Of a stretch of 64,000 nucleotides of DNA, positions 8,269-15,756 are shown in pieces (position 1 is the stretch's first letter; every line of letters starts with the position of its first letter). A program made the translations under genes and the position numbers. Source of the DNA: Streptomyces sp. NBC_00162 (GTDB taxonomy: Bacteria; Actinomycetota; Actinomycetes; Streptomycetales; Streptomycetaceae); the NCBI RefSeq assembly GCF_024611995.1, contig NZ_CP102509.1, forward strand, positions 1,364,001-1,428,000, in the 5' to 3' direction. Below the pieces are notes generated by a model. The model did not search any database. It saw only the letters and a program-made list of their open reading frames with translations, and was not told where the DNA came from.

Positions 8269-8925
8269 TCAGTACGTGTCGAGCCGGAACCGCTGGTAGT
8301 TGGCGTAGGGGCCGTTCTGGTCCTGGCAACCGAAGTGCCGCAGGCCCACGTTGCTGTCGTCGATGCACAGACCGGTGGCCCAGTTCTTCAGGACGAAGCT
8401 GCCGTCCGTGGTCCCGAACAGCTCGAACCGCTGGTAGTTGGCGTACGGTCCGTTCTGGTCCTGGCAACCGAAGTGCCGCAGGCCGATGTTGCTGTCGTCC
8501 ACGCACTGGCCCGTGGCCCAGTTCTTGATGACGTACGTGGCACCGCCCAGGTGGATGAAGTCGAACTTCTGGAAGTTCGCGTACTGACCCCATCGGTCCT
8601 GGCACCCGAAGTGGCGCAGGCCGACGTTGCTGTCGTCCACGCACAGACCGGTGGCCACGCTCCTGAGGCGCCGGGTGGAGACGGCCTGGACACCCACGGC
8701 CTGCCCGGAGGCGGACCGGGCGACCAGGTCGGTGGTGGGTGCCGCCGAGGACGCCGGAATCGACGAAGACACGGACGCGGACACCGCCGCCGACGCGGCC
8801 GCAGACCCAGCCGGCGAGGTGTCGGCCGTCGAGGAGCCCGCTCCCGCGAGCGTCAGGGCGGATGCCGCGAAGACCGCGGCGGCGATCCGGAACACCCGTC
8901 CCGCCAACTTGCTCGTGCTGTTCAA
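8269..8925 (-). CDS. Secreted protein with three near-identical lectin-like repeats
   Basis: This 218-residue protein starts at TTG 8925, chosen because AGGAGG lies 4 bases upstream and the product then begins with a typical signal peptide (NSTSKLAGRVFRIAAAVFAA). After an Ala/Ser-rich linker come three 46-residue repeats with the core C-(V/I)-DDSN-(V/I)-GLRHFGCQD, then G-(Q/P)-YAN-(F/Y)-Q-(K/R)-F. The repeats are spaced exactly 138 bases apart (at 8293, 8431 and 8569) and are almost identical in DNA, which points to recent duplication. Three Cys-bounded units suggest a beta-trefoil, ricin-B-like carbohydrate-binding fold. The classical QxW motif is not obvious, so sugar binding is an inference. 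Confidence 0.8.
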   Translation of the reverse strand: MNSTSKLAGRVFRIAAAVFAASALTLAGAGSSTADTSPAGSAAASAAVSASVSSSIPASSAAPTTDLVARSASGQAVGVQAVSTRRLRSVATGLCVDDSNVGLRHFGCQDRWGQYANFQKFDFIHLGGATYVIKNWATGQCVDDSNIGLRHFGCQDQNGPYANYQRFELFGTTDGSFVLKNWATGLCIDDSNVGLRHFGCQDQNGPYANYQRFRLDTY

Positions 8926-9118
8926 CGTACCTCCTGTGGTGAGTTGGGTCGTACTCGCGCCGCTTACCCGGTGGATTCGAGACAAGGGCGCGCCTTGTGG
9001 TGGACGGCACCGTCGAACCGGTGTTCCCTGGTGCCGTTCCGCGGCCCGACACTGCCGGGCAGCGGAGTTGGCCGCACGGCCCGGAGCCGACCGCGCAGGT
9101 CAGCCGGGGGAGAGTGAC

Positions 9119-9145
9119 GGACAACGGGGGTTGTCCGCGGACAAC
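9119..9145 (+). promoter_or_regulatory. Palindromic operator candidate before the HTH/ricin gene
   Basis: Three half-sites of GGACAAC alternate in orientation: 9119-9125 forward, 9130-9136 reversed and 9139-9145 forward. The last two form a perfect 16-base palindrome at 9130-9145. It ends 12 bases before the start codon and would overlap the ribosome binding region, a good place for repression. The next gene has an N-terminal HTH-like segment, so autoregulation is possible but unproven. Confidence 0.5.
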
Positions 9146-9157
9146 CGGGGGGACCGG

Positions 9158-10879
9158 ATGGGCAGGACAGGCCGACCACAAGGGGCCATGAAGGGCGCGA
9201 CGTCGGCGGCCGATGACCTGGCCCGGTTCCTGGCGGAACTCACCGCCGAGCTGACGGTCCGGGAACTCGCGCAGCGCTACGGCGGCGGCAAGACGATGTG
9301 GAGCGAGTACCGCAGCGGCGCGCGGGTCGTCCCCCTGGGCAGGCTCAACGCCGTCGTACGGGACCGGGTGCGCGACGGCCGCGGACGCCAGGCGATGCTC
9401 CAGCGGGCGCGCCGGCTGCACGAGGCGGCACTGGTCGCCGAGGCGGAAGCGGGTCCCCGGCCGAGGCTCGACGAGGCGTTGCGGCGTGCCGAGGCCGACC
9501 TCGCCGCGGCCGAAGGGCTCGTACGGAGCCTGCTCGCGCTCCTGGCCACGCTGCTCGGGGAGAAGGCCGGCCCCGGGGCCGAGCCGCCGGAACGGGAGCC
9601 GAATCCGAAGCCGGAGCCGGAGTCGGAGTCGGAGCCGGAATCCGAAGCCACGGTGGGCGGCCTCGTGGACCGGGCGTTCCGTGAGCTGGAGACGGTCCGG
9701 TCCCTCCACCGGGCCGCCCGCCACGTGCTGGAACGGGCGCAGGAGCAGAACCGGGCCGCCCTGTCCGCCGGGTCCGGGCCGTCACCGACGGCCAGCGACG
9801 ACCTGGCGCTGGCGCTGGCCCGCACGGCGGATGCGCTGGCCCACAGCGCGTACGAAGTGCAGGGCCTGTGGCGGGAGTCGAAGGACGTTCCCGGCGGCGG
9901 CCGGGCTCCCCTGGAGGGTGTCGTCCTGGAGCGGACCGACCGTCCCTCCGCGGCTCGGGTCCACATGCGGACGGCTCCGCCGCCCCGACCGGACGACGCC
10001 CTGCCCATGGTGCCGGTACCGGCGGGCCTGGCCCCCGCTGCCCCGCACCGCGGCCTGCCCCGTTCCTCCCTGGCCGCCGTCGCAGCGGCCATCGTCCTGG
10101 CGGTCCTGGCGCTCGCGGCGTCCGCCGCGACGGCCGTGGTCGTCGCCACCGGGCAGCAGCCGGTGTGGACCCAGGCTCCGCTCGGCCCTCTTCAGCAGTA
10201 CGCGCGGGCTTCTGGTGCCGACGTACGGTCCCCTGCGCCCACGCCCACGTCCACCCCCACTCCCACGGCGCCCAGCCCCTCCCCGGGGAGCTCCACCCCG
10301 TCGGACCGCTCGCCGTCCCCGGCCCCGTCTCCGAACCCGGACTCGCGGGCCCCTGGCGCCGGTCCGGCTCCCACCCCCGGCTCCGCCCCCGTGAGCCCGC
10401 AGCCCACCCCCTCGAAGGAGCCGGGCCCTAAGGAGCCGCCGGGCGGCCTGTTCCGGTTGGTGAACGACGGCAGCCGCCTGTGCCTGGCCGTACCGCTCCG
10501 GAGCAACACGGCCGCGGACGGCATCGTCCAGGCCGACTGCGGTGGGATCGCGGAGCAGGAGTGGTACCTCACCCGGGAGACGACCGACCCGTCGGGCACC
10601 GTCTACTCGGTCCGCAACCGGTTCAGCGGCATGTGCCTGTCCGTCGACGCGGCCCGGACCACCAACGACGCCGCCGTCACCCACTACGTGTGCGGCGACC
10701 GGGAGGGACTGTTCCCCGACCAGTTCTGGAACGTGCGCTACGACGGCGGGCACCGTGCCTGGCAGCTGGTCAACGTCCACAGCGGCAAGTGCGCCGGGGC
10801 ACGACCGGGTGACGGGGCGAACGCGCCGGTACTCCAGCGGGACTGCCGCGACGACCCCTGGCTCATGTGGGCGCAGTGA
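9158..10879 (+). CDS. Membrane-anchored protein: HTH-like N-terminus, one TM helix, C-terminal ricin-type lectin domain
   Basis: This 573-residue protein starts at ATG 9158, after GGGGGGA. Residues about 15-80 form an HTH-like helical segment (LTVRELAQRYGGGKTMWSEY). A helical region with an acidic EPEPESESEPE run follows. One transmembrane helix (LAAVAAAIVLAVLALAASA) lies near residue 305. A long Pro/Thr/Ser linker leads to a C-terminal RICIN beta-trefoil of about 140 residues with repeats such as GSRLCLAV, SGMCLSVD and SGKCAGA, each with the usual Cys and W. The topology suggests a cytoplasmic regulator or scaffold linked to an outside carbohydrate-binding domain. It is divergent from the secreted repeat protein at 8269-8925. 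The mechanism is unknown. Confidence 0.85.
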   Translation: MGRTGRPQGAMKGATSAADDLARFLAELTAELTVRELAQRYGGGKTMWSEYRSGARVVPLGRLNAVVRDRVRDGRGRQAMLQRARRLHEAALVAEAEAGPRPRLDEALRRAEADLAAAEGLVRSLLALLATLLGEKAGPGAEPPEREPNPKPEPESESEPESEATVGGLVDRAFRELETVRSLHRAARHVLERAQEQNRAALSAGSGPSPTASDDLALALARTADALAHSAYEVQGLWRESKDVPGGGRAPLEGVVLERTDRPSAARVHMRTAPPPRPDDALPMVPVPAGLAPAAPHRGLPRSSLAAVAAAIVLAVLALAASAATAVVVATGQQPVWTQAPLGPLQQYARASGADVRSPAPTPTSTPTPTAPSPSPGSSTPSDRSPSPAPSPNPDSRAPGAGPAPTPGSAPVSPQPTPSKEPGPKEPPGGLFRLVNDGSRLCLAVPLRSNTAADGIVQADCGGIAEQEWYLTRETTDPSGTVYSVRNRFSGMCLSVDAARTTNDAAVTHYVCGDREGLFPDQFWNVRYDGGHRAWQLVNVHSGKCAGARPGDGANAPVLQRDCRDDPWLMWAQ

Positions 10880-10889
10880 CCGGGACCGC

Positions 10890-10916
10890 GGTCCGACCGG
10901 TCCGACCGGTCCGACC
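10890..10916. repeat. Three tandem 9-base repeats
   Basis: GGTCCGACC occurs three times in direct succession, 10 bases after the HTH/ricin gene. Each unit can pair with its neighbour, so the block may fold as a short hairpin and act as a terminator. Confidence 0.55.
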
Positions 10917-10981
10917 GAGCCGGCTGCCCGGGCCACGGCCTGCCGCGTGACGAGGGGCGGGTACCGGGCGGGCGGAGGAGA

Positions 10982-12325
10982 ATGGGAGACAGCTCACGGA
11001 GGGTCATGTCTGCCGTTGTCCGATGGTCCGGCCGATCGCTGACCGCAGTGCTTCTGAGCACGGCGGTCGCGTGGGGATCACCCGTCGCCGCACCGCCCGC
11101 CCAGGCCCGGGCGGCCGCCTCGATCGTCCTCACGCCGGACCAGGGCTCCCCCGGAACCCCGGTCGTCGTCAGCGGGTCCTGTGGCAGCGGCCCGACGGCC
11201 AACACCGCCGTGGGGGCGCGCGACAACGTCCGCGTCCGCTGGGACGACAGCCAAGTCGGCGCCACCGACAGCAACGCCGACGGGGCGTTCGAGCTCTCCT
11301 TCTCCGTTCCGGACGATGCCCCGGCCGGACCCCACTCCGTGACCGTCGACTGCGTCTACTCGGTACGGTCCACCGCGACCGCCACCTTCACCGTGGCGCC
11401 CCTCGCCGTCCCCGCCCTGACCCTGAGCCCGGCCGAGGGCCCGGCGGGGACGCCCGTCCGGGTCGACGGCTCCGGTTTCGCGTCCTGTCCCGGGAAGCTT
11501 CCCGGTACGGTGTCGCTCCTCTGGGACGGGAGCGCGATCGGATCCGCCGAAGTCGCCACCGGTGCGGACGGGTTCACCGCGGACATCACCGTCCCGGCCG
11601 ATGCCGCCCCCGAGGCGCACGACGTGAGGGCCGTCTGCGACCGGGACGACAGGATCGTCGCCACGGCGCCGTTCACGGTGGACGGCGGCGGGTCCCTGCC
11701 GCCCGATCAGGATCCGGTGGTGACGTTCGTTCCCGACGAGGGACAGGCCGGTACGGCGCAACCCCTCCTCTCCGGTTCCGGATTCAACTGTTCGAGTGTG
11801 GACCTGCTCTGGGACGGGGGAACGCTGGGCTCCTCCGAGGTATCGGAGGCGGGCACGTTCGAGACCAGGGTCCAGGTCGCAGCCGATGAGCCGACGGGCG
11901 ACCACGCGATGCTCGTCCGGTGCGCCTCGGACCCGGGCCAGGCCGCCGAGACCGCGTTCACCGTGACGGCCCCGGGGCCGTCCCCGGAACCGGAGACCAC
12001 CGGCCCGGGCCCCACCCCGAGTCCGGTCCCGAGTCCGGTCCCGCCGACGCCCGTCCCACCGACCCTCACCCCAGGGGACCAGAGCTCGACCCCCGTCGGC
12101 TGGGTGGTCGGCTCGAGCCTCCTCGGCGTGGGCCTGCTGGCCGCCGCCGGGGCAGCGATGCTGTCCCACCGCCAGCGGGGGCCGCGCTGGGTGCACGAGC
12201 ACGTCAGCACCCGGCTGCGCCCCTCCCCGGGGACGACCGACGTCATAGGCCCGCCCGGGCACTCCGTACGGCTGGAGCCGCGTACGGACCCCGGCGAGCA
12301 GACCGTGCAGGAGGAAGACCGATGA
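10982..12325 (+). CDS. Secreted, C-terminally anchored protein with Ig-like (IPT/TIG-type) repeats
   Basis: This 447-residue protein has a signal peptide (SLTAVLLSTAVAWGS...AQARA). Three beta-sandwich repeats of about 90-100 residues follow, each opening with L-(T/S)-P-x-x-G-x-x-G-T-P-V or a close variant and containing V-x-LLWDG or VRWDDS. A Pro/Thr/Ser wall-spanning linker, one transmembrane helix (VGSSLLGVGLLAAAGAAML) and a basic cytoplasmic tail follow. It is probably displayed on the cell surface. ATG 10982 and ATG 11006 both have AGGAG-like sequence very close to them, so the start is uncertain by eight codons. Its stop overlaps the next gene as ATGA, so the two genes form an operon. 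Confidence 0.8.
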   Translation: MGDSSRRVMSAVVRWSGRSLTAVLLSTAVAWGSPVAAPPAQARAAASIVLTPDQGSPGTPVVVSGSCGSGPTANTAVGARDNVRVRWDDSQVGATDSNADGAFELSFSVPDDAPAGPHSVTVDCVYSVRSTATATFTVAPLAVPALTLSPAEGPAGTPVRVDGSGFASCPGKLPGTVSLLWDGSAIGSAEVATGADGFTADITVPADAAPEAHDVRAVCDRDDRIVATAPFTVDGGGSLPPDQDPVVTFVPDEGQAGTAQPLLSGSGFNCSSVDLLWDGGTLGSSEVSEAGTFETRVQVAADEPTGDHAMLVRCASDPGQAAETAFTVTAPGPSPEPETTGPGPTPSPVPSPVPPTPVPPTLTPGDQSSTPVGWVVGSSLLGVGLLAAAGAAMLSHRQRGPRWVHEHVSTRLRPSPGTTDVIGPPGHSVRLEPRTDPGEQTVQEEDR

Positions 12326-12933
12326 CCACCGCTCCTGTCGCCGAGCCCCTCACCGTCCGGTCCTTCCTGCTGGGCACCGAGGAGGACCAAGCCGCACCCG
12401 GGCTCACCGAGGCGTTGCACGACCAGCACGCGGGCACGGGCCTCCTCCCCGGCCTGCGCGGTCTGACGAACGCGGCGGACCGGGCGGTCGAGGCGGAACT
12501 GGCCTCCGTCATCGGCGGGTTCCTCGACCTCGACCTCGTCTCCCTGGTCGCGGGCGGCTGGTCCAAGCACACCGCCCTCAAGGCCGCCGCCCGCCGGACC
12601 CGCCAGTACCCCGGCAGCGAGGAGATCGTCGCCCTGGCCACCCACGCCATCACGTCCACCCACCACCCTTCGGTGGACGTGCTGGTGGACGGCGCCCCGG
12701 CCGCGACCGTCGACGTGGGTCTCACCGTCGTCTTCCGGATCAGCGGACTGGTCGGCGTGGTCCGCGACGCCCGGCTGGTCACCGTGCGCGCCGCGGAATG
12801 CGAGGTCGAGGCGAAACTCGCCGTCCGGCAGATCGTCGTCGCGTCCCGGCAGGGCCGCCTGGACCTCCCCGCGGAACTTCGCCTGCGCTCCCCCGTCGAG
12901 CTGCTGCCTCCCGCGGACCAGGGGCCGGCGTAG
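12322..12933 (+). CDS. Conserved hypothetical protein, operon partner of the surface protein
   Basis: This 203-residue protein starts at ATG 12322, overlapping the previous stop codon by four bases. It has no signal peptide and no long hydrophobic helix. The sequence reads as alternating helices and strands (for example FLDLDLVSLVAGGWSKHTALKAAA), then a strand-rich half with VDVLVDGAPAATVDVGLTVVF. No family was recognised. The ATGA overlap with an Ig-like anchored protein suggests it acts on the cytoplasmic side of the same assembly. The gene ends only 10 bases from the convergent gene that follows. Confidence 0.75.
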   Translation: MTTAPVAEPLTVRSFLLGTEEDQAAPGLTEALHDQHAGTGLLPGLRGLTNAADRAVEAELASVIGGFLDLDLVSLVAGGWSKHTALKAAARRTRQYPGSEEIVALATHAITSTHHPSVDVLVDGAPAATVDVGLTVVFRISGLVGVVRDARLVTVRAAECEVEAKLAVRQIVVASRQGRLDLPAELRLRSPVELLPPADQGPA

Positions 12934-12943
12934 ACCTGGAGAC

Positions 12944-13468
12944 CTACTGGCGGACCGGCGGATCCGGATAGGAGCATCCCGGGTAGGTGTCGCCCTCGTA
13001 TTCGATGCCGCCCGCCATCGTCTGGTCGCAGTCGGGACAGGTGACGACGAAGTGCGGGTTGACACGGAGGAAGGCCGCGTTCTTCAGCTCGAAGATCGCC
13101 TTCACCGCATCCACCCCGTGTTCGCGGATCCCTTCCTTCAGGAAGTCGTACGCACTGAACGTATGGCCGTTCTTGCACGCGAAGTCGGCGAACCGGAAGT
13201 AGCCGATGTCTCCGAGTCCCAGCTCGGACTCGATCCGCGACTTCTCCTCACTCGATACCGGTTCGAGCCGTGACGCTTTGACGCGCTCGGGCGTCCAGTG
13301 CAAGCTCCTGAGGATGCGGGCCTGCTCGCGGGACAGGAAGAAGGAAGCGGTTCTGCCGCTTCTGATCGCCTCCTGCACGAAGGCCACTACGGCTTCGTCG
13401 TCCGCCGAGAAGACGGCCTTCCCCTCGCCGACGACGGCTTCGACATGGGCCAGCAAAGCTGTGTCCAC
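12944..13468 (-). CDS. Hypothetical protein with a possible C-terminal zinc ribbon
   Basis: GTG at 13468 is chosen because GGAAGGA sits six bases upstream. An in-frame ORF extends to 13558 but has no ribosome binding site. The 174-residue product begins VDTALLAHVEAVVGEG. It has a helical N-terminal half and a C-terminal part with FACKNGHTF, then CPDCDQTM and PGCSYP. These Cys and His residues could bind zinc. No family was recognised. It is convergent with the operon at 10982-12933 and ends 10 bases from it. Confidence 0.7.
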   Translation of the reverse strand: MDTALLAHVEAVVGEGKAVFSADDEAVVAFVQEAIRSGRTASFFLSREQARILRSLHWTPERVKASRLEPVSSEEKSRIESELGLGDIGYFRFADFACKNGHTFSAYDFLKEGIREHGVDAVKAIFELKNAAFLRVNPHFVVTCPDCDQTMAGGIEYEGDTYPGCSYPDPPVRQ

Positions 13469-13624
13469 GACGCGTCCTTCCAGATCTGCAGCCTGAATCC
13501 GATCCTGTGGTCGCGGACAACTATTCTGTTCGACCGCCCCGTTCGGCGGGTGCCACACGGCAGCCGCACCCGCCCGGCCTAATGGAGGGCAGCCTCACCC
13601 GCCGACGGCACCCATCGAGAACGG

Positions 13625-14395
13625 TCACGTCTGATACGGGTCGAATGGGATGCCCGCCGGCTTGGCTTTGGCCAGGTGGGATGCGTAGGCGCTGTCCTTC
13701 AGGCCGAAGTGGGCGCTGCCGAAATCGGCCTGGCTGAGCTTGTCCCGCAGTGTCGCAGGGTAGCCCGACCACCCGACGAGCGCGGGGAACTGCCAGGCAC
13801 GGCGGTGGTTCTCGGGCGGTTCGTCGTTGGTGTTCGCCGCGCGGAAGCAGTGGGTGCTGGCGCCGTCCTTGTGGTAGACGATCTTGGGGTGGGTGCCGTC
13901 CCAGCGGATCTGATCGCGCGCGTGGATGTTGAAGTCGCCGTGGGCGGAGGTCGCGACGTACTTGGCCTCGTTGCCCTGGATCCACACCACCACGTGTTCC
14001 CAGTCGTGGCGGTGGCCGCCGAGCTCGATGCCGGGGATGGCCTGGTCCTTCTCGAAGTACAGCGCGTACATCACGGCGCACCAGCCGTTGTTGCAGCTCC
14101 AGCGGGAGTATCCGTTGGTGTTGTCGAGGTCCGAGGCGTCGCGGCAGTTGCCGTTGAGGGCGCCGGTGGGCTTGAGTCCGCTGTTCAGAACTCCGGTCGG
14201 GCCTATGGCGGGTGTCGGGTAGCAGCCGTCGGTGTCGTAGTCATACGCCGGCTGGAAGGTCTGCTCGATCGCTTCGGCCTGGGCGGGCAGGGCCGGGGGT
14301 GGCGCCGCGAAGGCCGCCTGGGAAAGCCCGACGACCAGCGCGAGGGCGGCGCCGACGACCACGGCTGATCTCTGGATGTGACGGTTCGTCCGCAC
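13625..14395 (-). CDS. NPP1/NLP family secreted protein (necrosis-inducing-like)
   Basis: This 256-residue protein has a signal peptide ending near AAFA (residue 30). It carries the NLP hallmark GHRHDWEH at residues 127-134, whose acidic and His residues bind a divalent metal in characterised members. Cys pairs are present (C58/C84 region and C101/C106), as is the family's C-terminal HFGLKD segment. In plant pathogens such proteins bind membrane sphingolipids and lyse plant cells. Many Streptomyces also carry them with unknown role. It stands alone; a repeat-rich gap lies upstream. The family call is firm; toxicity is not shown by sequence. Confidence 0.92.
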   Translation of the reverse strand: MRTNRHIQRSAVVVGAALALVVGLSQAAFAAPPPALPAQAEAIEQTFQPAYDYDTDGCYPTPAIGPTGVLNSGLKPTGALNGNCRDASDLDNTNGYSRWSCNNGWCAVMYALYFEKDQAIPGIELGGHRHDWEHVVVWIQGNEAKYVATSAHGDFNIHARDQIRWDGTHPKIVYHKDGASTHCFRAANTNDEPPENHRRAWQFPALVGWSGYPATLRDKLSQADFGSAHFGLKDSAYASHLAKAKPAGIPFDPYQT

Positions 14396-14829
14396 AACAG
14401 GCCTCCTGGCCGGTCGGGTTCGAGGATGGCGGGCGAATCGCGACCACCGTCGTCCGACACGCCCGGAGCATCATTCGCGAACCGGGGCGACACGGCAAGG
14501 GTCCGGGACATCTCTCTTCCTCACACGGCGAAACTTCCGGACTGCCGCTCGGGCGATGGGAATTGACCAGCCGTCAGGAATGGAGGGCGACATGGGCTGG
14601 AATGCGGCAGGGGCACCGGTGGGCGTTGAGCGGCCCGAACCGGGCGAGGGCACTCACGGGAGGCACGGGGCCAGGGCGGGAGTGGTCCTGTCAGCTACGA
14701 GGAACCGTCGCCGCGCGGCGCGGGACTCGGCGCGGCACAGGAGGCCGCGCGGGATGGGAGGCCGCGCGGGATGGGAGGCCGAGCAGGGTGGGAGTCCGAG
14801 CGGGATGGGAGCCGAAGGCCGTCAGACGG
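14396..14829. other. Gene-free gap with tandem repeats
   Basis: No frame in this 434-base stretch has a convincing ribosome binding site and codon bias. It holds the upstream region of the NLP gene and the 17-base repeat block at 14740-14807. Confidence 0.6.
14740..14807. repeat. Four tandem copies of a 17-base unit
   Basis: The unit GGAGGCCGCGCGGGATG occurs at 14740-14756 and 14757-14773 exactly. It recurs at 14774-14790 and 14791-14807 with two or three changes, and a partial fifth copy follows. The 17-base period is not a multiple of three, so a coding role is unlikely. It probably arose by replication slippage. Confidence 0.85.
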
Positions 14830-14931
14830 TCATCGTCCGAGGGTGTTCATCAGGACGAGGGCCAAGAGGTCCAAGAGGATGACGGCGACGACGCCGCCGA
14901 TCATGATCCAGGCCCTGCGTGATTCGTCCAT
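14830..14931 (-). CDS. Small single-helix membrane protein
   Basis: ATG at 14931 opens a 33-codon frame. The product has a short charged N-terminus (MDESRRAW), then one long hydrophobic helix (IMIGGVVAVILLDLLALVL) and ends NTLGR. GGGAGG lies about 12 bases upstream, which is farther than usual. It sits 128 bases downstream of the TetR gene on the same strand. No family was recognised. Confidence 0.5.
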   Translation of the reverse strand: MDESRRAWIMIGGVVAVILLDLLALVLMNTLGR

Positions 14932-15059
14932 GCGTACGAGTCGCCTCCCGAGTCGGACATGCCGCCGTGCGCGGGTCCGGCGGCCGCCCGAAGGCCCCGC
15001 CGGCCTCTGGCCATCATGACCCGGTTCCACACGGAGCACAGGTCGGACGTCCGCCGGGG

Positions 15060-15692
15060 TCAGCCGGAGTGGCCGTCGGGGGTGAGGGTGGCGGCCGCCG
15101 CGAACAGGCGGGCGCAGCGCTGCGTCATGGCCGCCGGGGTCTGCTCCGGGTGCTTGACCCACCAGCGGACGAGGGTGGCGACCAGGTCCCGCCATACGTA
15201 CTTGAGCGCGTCGGCGTCCAGCGGGTCGGTGGATCCGGCCGCGCGCAGCAGTTCGGCGGTGCCGCCGGCGGCGAGCCGGTCGATGGCCGACCAGTACTCC
15301 GAGGCCCGGCGTGCCGCCTCGCCGCCGGGCGGCAGGGAGGTGTCGTACAGCACGAACCACGCCTCCCGCCGCCCCTCCAGGGCGGTGAAGACGCCGTGCA
15401 GTACGCGCAGCGGCGTGTGCGGAGCGGTCCCGTCCGGGCCCATCGCCGTACGGATGGCGTTCAGGAGCCGGTCCCCGACGGGGACCAGGCAGGCGACGTA
15501 CAGGTCCTCCTTGGTGCCGAAGTACTGGTGCAGCAGCGTCTTGGTGACGCCCACGCGGGCGGCGATCGCGGGGAGCGACGCGGCCGCGTAGCCGCGGGTG
15601 CCGAACTCCTCCGTGGCCGCCTCGAGCATCTGCTGCCGGCGGTGCTCCCGCGGGACTCCCTTGGTACCGGCTTTCGAAGGTGGGGTTGCCAT
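15060..15692 (-). CDS. TetR-family transcriptional regulator
   Basis: This 210-residue protein has the TetR HTH at about residues 17-65 (MLEAATEEFGTRGYAAASLPAIAARVG, then TKTLLHQYFGTKEDLY). The helical ligand-binding domain that follows is unlike its neighbours and gives no ligand clue. It is divergent from the FAD-dependent oxidase gene, with only 64 bases between the start codons. That gap holds a perfect 26-base palindrome, so it almost certainly represses both itself and the oxidase gene. Confidence 0.93.
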   Translation of the reverse strand: MATPPSKAGTKGVPREHRRQQMLEAATEEFGTRGYAAASLPAIAARVGVTKTLLHQYFGTKEDLYVACLVPVGDRLLNAIRTAMGPDGTAPHTPLRVLHGVFTALEGRREAWFVLYDTSLPPGGEAARRASEYWSAIDRLAAGGTAELLRAAGSTDPLDADALKYVWRDLVATLVRWWVKHPEQTPAAMTQRCARLFAAAATLTPDGHSG

Positions 15693-15710
15693 GAGCGGAT
15701 ATTATCAGTA

Positions 15711-15736
15711 GGTAATTTACCACTAGGTAAATTACC
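15711..15736. promoter_or_regulatory. TetR operator between the divergent genes
   Basis: GGTAATTTACC (15711-15721) and its exact reverse complement GGTAAATTACC (15726-15736) are separated by ACTA. Each arm is itself nearly palindromic, so two dimers could bind. This AT-rich island is the only such sequence between the TetR gene and the oxidase gene. It lies 19 bases from the TetR start and 21 from the oxidase start. Confidence 0.85.
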
Positions 15737-15756
15737 TCGACCTCTGGAGCGCCTCC

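Noticed and set aside
14740..14807. CRISPR-like array
   Set aside because: The units abut with no spacers and the period is only 17 bases; no cas genes are present.
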